From Clostridium algoriphilum (GTDB lineage: Bacteria; Bacillota; Clostridia; Clostridiales; Clostridiaceae): 64,000 nt of DNA. This document shows, one piece after another, positions 59,693-64,000 of the stretch (its first letter is position 1; each line of letters opens with the position of its first letter). The stretch covers positions 25,704 through 89,703 of the forward strand of contig NZ_JAIZZK010000018.1 of the NCBI RefSeq assembly GCF_020443705.1. Reading direction: 5' to 3'. The translations under genes were made by a program, and so were the position numbers. The notes below the pieces were generated by a model. That model saw nothing but the letters and a program-made list of their open reading frames with translations. It had not been told where the DNA came from and did no database searches.

Positions 59693-61375
59693 TTATATTT
59701 CCATTATAATTGGTATAATTATAGGTCTTCTCTTAGTTTTTATATATAGGAATTGGCCTAAAGCATTTCTAATACTTGATTTTATTACAGCCCACTCTTT
59801 AATTTTATTATCTAAACACTGTTCTAACTCTTTTCTCACAATGTCCCTAGCTTCATTAATAAGTTCATTGGATTCTTTCATATATACAAACCCTCTAGTT
59901 ATTATGTCGGGGCCTGCAACTATACTATAAGTTTCTCTTTCTATAGTAACTACAACAGTAAGAATACCTTCTTCAGCTAAATGCTTTCTATCGCGAAGTA
60001 CAATATTACCTACATCTCCTACTCCAAGACCATCTACCATTATAGCTCCTGTTTGTACTCTTCCAGCTATCCTACATTCACTTGGAGCTACTTCTAATAT
60101 CTGTCCGGTTTCTGCTATAAAAATGTTATCTGGGCTCATTCCTAATTTTTCCGCAAGTAGTGCATGTTGTTTAAGATGTCTATATTCACCATGTACTGGC
60201 ATGAAATATTTAGGTTTAACTAATGCATGCATTAATTTTAATTCTTCTTGACATGCATGCCCAGAAACGTGAATCTCTTCTGTAGTATTGTATATTACAT
60301 TAGCTCCCCTTTTGAATAGTTCATTTATAACATTGTATATGAACTTTTCGTTTCCTGGAATAGGAGACGCAGATAAAATAACCATATCACCCTTTTGTAT
60401 CTGAATGCTTCTATGAGTAGCTGATGCCATCCTTGTTAATGCAGCTAGTGGCTCACCTTGGCTACCAGTAGTTACTATTGTTACCTTATCATCAGGGTAA
60501 TTATGAAGATCCGCTACTGTAATTATAAATTCTGGTGGTATATGCAAATATCCGAGATCTATAGCTACTTCAGATATTCTCTCCATACTTCTTCCACTGA
60601 ACGCTATTTTTCTTCCATTTTGAACTGAAGCATTGGCAATTTGTTGTATTCTATGGATATTTGATGCAAAGGAAGCTATTATAATTCTACCTTCTGCTTT
60701 ATAGAATATTTTCTTTAAATTCTCTCCAATTACTTTCTCAGATATAGTGAACCCAGGGCGTTCTACATTTGTGCTATCACACATTAGTAATAAAACTCCT
60801 TGGCCACCTAATTTTGCAAATCTCTCTAAATCAATAACTTCTCCATCAATTGGAGTATAATCTATTTTAAAATCTCCTGTGTGTATTATTCTACCGATAG
60901 GAGTATGAATACAAAGTGAGCAAGCATCTGCTATACTATGACTAACTCTTATAAACTCTACACTGATTTTTTCTAGCTTTACAATGTCGCCAGCATTTAC
61001 TACATTCAAAGTACAATCTGCCAATATCCCATGCTCTTGCAACTTATTTTCTACTAGCCCAAGTGTTAAACGTGTTCCGTACACCGGAACATTCAATTGT
61101 TTTAAAACATAAGGTAATGCACCTATATGATCTTCATGACCATGTGTTAAAAATATTCCTTTTATCCTATCTTTATTCTCTAAAAGATAAGTTATATCAG
61201 GAATAACTAAATCCACTCCATACATATCTACGTCTGGAAATGCAATTCCACAATCTATAACGATGATTTCATCTTTGTATTCAATTGCAGTAATATTTTT
61301 CCCGATTTCTCCGAGTCCACCAATTGGTATAACCCTAATTTTATTTTTACCTTTACTCTTATAATTATTATTCAA
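59693..61375 (-). CDS. Ribonuclease J
   Basis: This 560-residue metallo-beta-lactamase/beta-CASP nuclease degrades and matures mRNA and rRNA in Firmicutes. It has IGGLGEIGKNI near the start, HGHEDHIGALPYVL (motif II), HTGDFKID, the beta-CASP region around FASNIHRIQQ, and PVHGEYRHLKQH in the C-terminal core. Length fits RNase J1/J2. The start has a rather long gap to any Shine-Dalgarno. It is monocistronic. It is likely an important housekeeping gene. Confidence 0.97.
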   Translation of the reverse strand: MNNNYKSKGKNKIRVIPIGGLGEIGKNITAIEYKDEIIVIDCGIAFPDVDMYGVDLVIPDITYLLENKDRIKGIFLTHGHEDHIGALPYVLKQLNVPVYGTRLTLGLVENKLQEHGILADCTLNVVNAGDIVKLEKISVEFIRVSHSIADACSLCIHTPIGRIIHTGDFKIDYTPIDGEVIDLERFAKLGGQGVLLLMCDSTNVERPGFTISEKVIGENLKKIFYKAEGRIIIASFASNIHRIQQIANASVQNGRKIAFSGRSMERISEVAIDLGYLHIPPEFIITVADLHNYPDDKVTIVTTGSQGEPLAALTRMASATHRSIQIQKGDMVILSASPIPGNEKFIYNVINELFKRGANVIYNTTEEIHVSGHACQEELKLMHALVKPKYFMPVHGEYRHLKQHALLAEKLGMSPDNIFIAETGQILEVAPSECRIAGRVQTGAIMVDGLGVGDVGNIVLRDRKHLAEEGILTVVVTIERETYSIVAGPDIITRGFVYMKESNELINEARDIVRKELEQCLDNKIKEWAVIKSSIRNALGQFLYIKTKRRPIIIPIIMEI

Positions 61376-61515
61376 TATGTCCCTGATTCCTAAATATTTG
61401 GCATTTTACTATCCAATATTTTCGTTCTGTCGACTAAACATAATGGTTGTATTACAAGGTTCAACTACTTAAGTTAGTTTGTTATATTAACAATATAGTT
61501 ATACTAACATTAGTA

Positions 61516-61680
61516 TTAACTTACTATTCCAAGTGTTTTCTTCCCATTAACTAACCATAAATCAGGATTTTCACCTACCTTTTCTTTTATATTTTTGTTA
61601 CATTGTGTTCATATTTTTGAGAGAGAACAATTTGTCTTGCCAATTTTAATACATCTTTTAATTTTTATTCATTGAAGTTA
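61516..61680 (-). pseudogene. Decayed coding fragment (frameshifted)
   Basis: On the minus strand, VLKLARQIVLSQKYEHNV is followed after a one-base shift by NIKEKVGENPDLWLVNGKKT, then a stop at 61516. The continuity across the shift suggests the 3' end of a former gene. The family is not recognised. The remainder of 61376-61782 has no intact gene. Confidence 0.4.
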
Positions 61681-61782
61681 CTTTATCTATGTCAGTAGTT
61701 ATTTTATATCTATTCAATAATTTTAAAAATTGGTTAAGATAATTACATTAAAATTCAGCTAACTTATCTCTTTTATACTCGT

Positions 61783-61881
61783 TTACTTTGTTTCAATAAA
61801 CTCGCTTATATCGATTTTTTTCACTCTATAATGCTCTCCAATTTTTTCAACCTTATTAACGTTTTCATAATTTTCAGCCAT
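61783..61881 (-). CDS. Small ORF (32 aa)
   Basis: A strong AAAGGAG lies 6 nt before the ATG at 61881, opening a 32-residue highly charged frame (MAENYENVNKVEKIG...). It ends at 61783, about 100 nt upstream of the frameshifted fragment. I do not recognise it. It may be a true small protein or the first part of the gene now broken downstream. Confidence 0.45.
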   Translation of the reverse strand: MAENYENVNKVEKIGEHYRVKKIDISEFIETK

Positions 61882-62165
61882 GTATTCTCCTTTCTAATTT
61901 TTTTGTATGACTTATATTTCAAAGTGCTGCTTGTTTATAAACATCACTTTCTTTTTATATTATATGTTTTAAAACTTTTTTTCTTATTAAAATAATTGCT
62001 TAAGGTAATAATACTATATACATTACTATTATTCTTATTTCTAGTATTACTACAGTATGAGATATTTATAATTTCCTAATAAATACAATACGAAAGAGTA
62101 CTTTTATACTAATCAAATATAATTATACCATATTATATTTGATTATATTCATTAATAATGTAAAA

Positions 62166-62192
62166 AAGGTTGAGAAATAAATTCTCAACCTT
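62166..62192 (-). terminator. Terminator of 81-residue gene
   Basis: Perfect AAGGTTGAGAA / TTCTCAACCTT stem with a 5-nt loop. Confidence 0.85.
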
Positions 62193-62259
62193 AAAAACCT
62201 ATTTTGGATAATACCTATTTCTTATAGATATCACTATAATTAGTTATATTTCTAATTAT

Positions 62260-62505
62260 TTATTTATCAAGAAGAATTCTCTTTTCAAATCGTCCACCTT
62301 GCTTAGTATATTGAAGGATATATTCCTTATCATAAACATTATGCATGTCTAAATTAATAATTCCTTTAGTTTTTAGGACCAATTTTATTTTATTAAACTC
62401 GTCAAGTCCATTTTTTTCAGTTAGCATAGTATAGACAAGTTTTTGTGAATACTTTGACCAAGCCTCTAGTAATTCATCAAGTGGTGTATTTACATCTATA
62501 TTCAT
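62260..62505 (-). CDS. Hypothetical protein (81 aa)
   Basis: Strong AAGGAGG ribosome site and a terminator support the gene. The product is mixed-charge and helical at the N-terminus (TPLDELLEAWSKYSQKLVY), followed by a strand-like segment. No transmembrane region. I do not recognise the family. It is monocistronic. Confidence 0.6.
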   Translation of the reverse strand: MNIDVNTPLDELLEAWSKYSQKLVYTMLTEKNGLDEFNKIKLVLKTKGIINLDMHNVYDKEYILQYTKQGGRFEKRILLDK

Positions 62506-62927
62506 TTATGTTCCTCCTTGTATAATAAAAATAATATTATTATTTTCTTATTTTCTTGTATAGATTTTTATCTCGTACACTCTATTATATATAATTAATT
62601 ATATATAATCAACTTACATTATTAATACTACTGATAAATTTATTACTTTTTTATAATATATTAGTTCCTAAACATATTTTAAATTAATATAATTACTTAT
62701 AATTATTAACATATTTATAGAAAACAAAACAATTATTATTAATATTATGTTAAAAACTTATATTAAACCCATTTAAATTTTAACGTATATAAAAAGTGTA
62801 AGATATTTTTTAATAAATTATATCAGTATTTATCAAGTCTAAAATCAACCTCTAACTCAGTGACCGAGCTGAATATCAACTTTCTTATAATTGAATTCAT
62901 AAATATTGTATGGTAATATTAAATTAT
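62506..62927. other. Intergenic, no gene recognised
   Basis: Very AT-rich spacer between divergent units. The promoter of the fluoride riboswitch transcript should lie here. Confidence 0.4.
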
Positions 62928-63006
62928 AAATAGGTGATGGAATTCACCATAATTACTATATCCAAGCTTCTCCTAATGCTTTTTATGGAGTTTTTGTAGG
63001 AGTTTA
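62928..63006 (+). ncRNA. Fluoride (crcB) riboswitch
   Basis: The aptamer core ATAGGTGATGGAATTCACC and the later CTCCTAATG...GGAG segment match the fluoride riboswitch consensus. An alternative CTCCT/AGGAG stem with T-rich 3' flank could serve as terminator. Two crcB genes follow, matching the known gene association. Confidence 0.88.
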
Positions 63007-63097
63007 ATTTCTATTATAAAACATTTTTTATTAATATTATAAATAAATTATTATTTTATTAAAACTAGATAAAATAATTTGAGGAAGTGATAGATTT

Positions 63098-63505
63098 ATG
63101 AGAAAATACATATTTATAGCTGTAGGCGGAATGCTAGGCGCAATTCTTAGATATGTTATAAAGAACATACATATTAATAATTATAAAGAAGCTATACCTA
63201 TAAATACATTGTTTATTAATGTTTCTGGAAGCTTGCTTTTAGCCCTTATACTAACTATCGCCTTCGAAGTCTTTGAGTTTGATGCTGATATAAGATTGGG
63301 GATAGCCACTGGATTTTTTGGAGCCTACACAACTTTTTCGACATTATGCAAGGAGACTGTAAATCTTATGACTCAAGGTGACTATTATTCCGCTGTATCA
63401 TATATTGGGTTTTCTGTGATGCTAGGACTTGCCGCCTCCTACTTTGGAGTGGTACTTGCAAGGGAAGTAGTTTCAATGTTTAAAACGGAGCGGAATATCT
63501 CTTAA
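63098..63505 (+). CDS. crcB1: Fluoride channel Fluc subunit
   Basis: This 135-residue protein has four membrane helices. The family motifs are GGMLGAILRYVI (10-21), GTLFIN-like NTLFINVSGSLLLA and the fluoride-path GAYTTFSTLCKE. GAGGAAG precedes the ATG. The next gene encodes a second Fluc subunit 34 nt downstream, so a heterodimeric exporter is likely. Fluoride efflux lowers cytoplasmic toxicity. Confidence 0.95.
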   Translation: MRKYIFIAVGGMLGAILRYVIKNIHINNYKEAIPINTLFINVSGSLLLALILTIAFEVFEFDADIRLGIATGFFGAYTTFSTLCKETVNLMTQGDYYSAVSYIGFSVMLGLAASYFGVVLAREVVSMFKTERNIS

Positions 63506-63539
63506 GATGAAAACTTAGAAATTACAAGGAGGTTAAAAT

Positions 63540-63893
63540 ATGACATATGTGCTCGTTGCAGTTGGTGGAGCCGCCGGAAGTTTGGTTCGGTACAGCATTG
63601 GTAAATTTATAAGTGAAAAGTCAAAAACCTCTTTTCCAATAGGGACTTTTATTATTAATATTACAGGTTCACTTTTACTTGGCATTGTTAGTACTATTGG
63701 GGTAAGTAATAATATGATGCTTCTTCTCGGGGATGGTTTCTTAGGTGCATACACAACTTTTTCAACTTTTATGTATGAGGGCTTTAATTTATTTCAAGAA
63801 AAAGAAAAACTGAATGCCTTTATATATATATTGTGTTCAGTAATACTCGGTTTAGTTGGTTTTTTTATAGGAAGTAAAATAGGTAGGATATAA
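63540..63893 (+). CDS. crcB2: Fluoride channel Fluc subunit
   Basis: This 117-residue partner has GGAAGSLVRYSIG, GTFIINITGSLLLG and GAYTTFSTFMYEG, all family hallmarks, and four membrane helices. AAGGAGG precedes the ATG. It is the second gene of the riboswitch-controlled pair. After its stop, 63894-64000 shows no further gene before the window ends. Confidence 0.95.
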   Translation: MTYVLVAVGGAAGSLVRYSIGKFISEKSKTSFPIGTFIINITGSLLLGIVSTIGVSNNMMLLLGDGFLGAYTTFSTFMYEGFNLFQEKEKLNAFIYILCSVILGLVGFFIGSKIGRI

Positions 63894-64000
63894 GATAGTG
63901 TTAACTAACTTATGAAAAAACAGGAATGTAAATATTAGGGTTTTAATTGCACGTTGAAAAGTGAAAAAATACTTTGAAGAAATACAATGCAGTTTTGTTT

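Noticed and set aside
59562..59930. 122-residue plus-strand ORF overlapping the RNase J 3' end
   Set aside because: Antisense to RNase J and its terminator; no ribosome site.

Overview
The window is AT-rich, with strong AAGGAGG-type ribosome binding sites. It carries an alpha/beta small acid-soluble spore protein, a Spo0A-like regulator with TGTCGAA (0A) boxes, a ferredoxin-dependent 2-oxoacid oxidoreductase, and T-box, guanidine and fluoride RNA switches. Together these indicate a spore-forming anaerobic Clostridium (sensu stricto). I cannot name the species from sequence alone. No rRNA, tRNA or CRISPR array was seen.

Layout. 1-9.7 kb is an accessory region. It holds two 5'-truncated divergent genes (HxlR regulator, nitroreductase), a GNAT gene whose start codon reads ATA, a guanidine-I riboswitch with a Gdx exporter, a B3/B4-domain plus radical SAM pair, three small unknown genes, a group II intron remnant, a set of stress-type small proteins (DUF2382, lmo0937 family) and a truncated Ku. 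9.8-11.4 kb is a Y-family DNA polymerase with a downstream partner gene and a LexA box. 11.7-19.9 kb is a minus-strand metalloid and thiol island: CcdA plus thioredoxin, two ArsR repressors, MFS pump, CDF exporter with an internal deletion, split permease, ArsM methyltransferase, SigZ sigma factor with a Cys-rich tail, redox-disulfide protein and ArsP permease. 20.0-21.7 kb is a run of decayed fragments (ArsR, an unrecognised protein, Lgt, TauE/SafE).

21.9-34.2 kb carries a ferritin-like protein, a rubredoxin-like/cytochrome b5 protein, UPF0182, phosphoglucomutase, a class A beta-lactamase-like protein, an HMA-TauE/SafE-cupredoxin fusion and KorAB. 34.4-38.4 kb has the spore protein, the Spo0A paralogue, a two-component system and a DUF1450-like protein. 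38.6-45.2 kb has two paralogous membrane PAS-GGDEF-EAL proteins on either side of a lone phage-tail-fibre-like beta-helix protein. 45.5-49.5 kb is T-box-thrS and glnS. 50-58 kb is carbohydrate-related (GH3, Gfo/Idh, DeoR, HAD, UPF0303, RmlD-like, HPr). 58.5-64 kb has a zinc/manganese-type binding lipoprotein, RNase J, small unknowns, and a fluoride riboswitch with tandem crcB genes.

How the genes fit together. Toxic-ion defence recurs: guanidinium, arsenic, divalent cations, copper-like metals and fluoride each have an export or detoxification module, several with a visible RNA or operator switch. The least explained items are the Spo0A paralogue with a changed recognition helix, the c-di-GMP/tail-fibre sandwich, the SigZ with a four-cysteine tail inside the arsenic cluster, and the CDF exporter lacking TM3 and half of TM4. 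Gene decay is concentrated in the accessory stretches.
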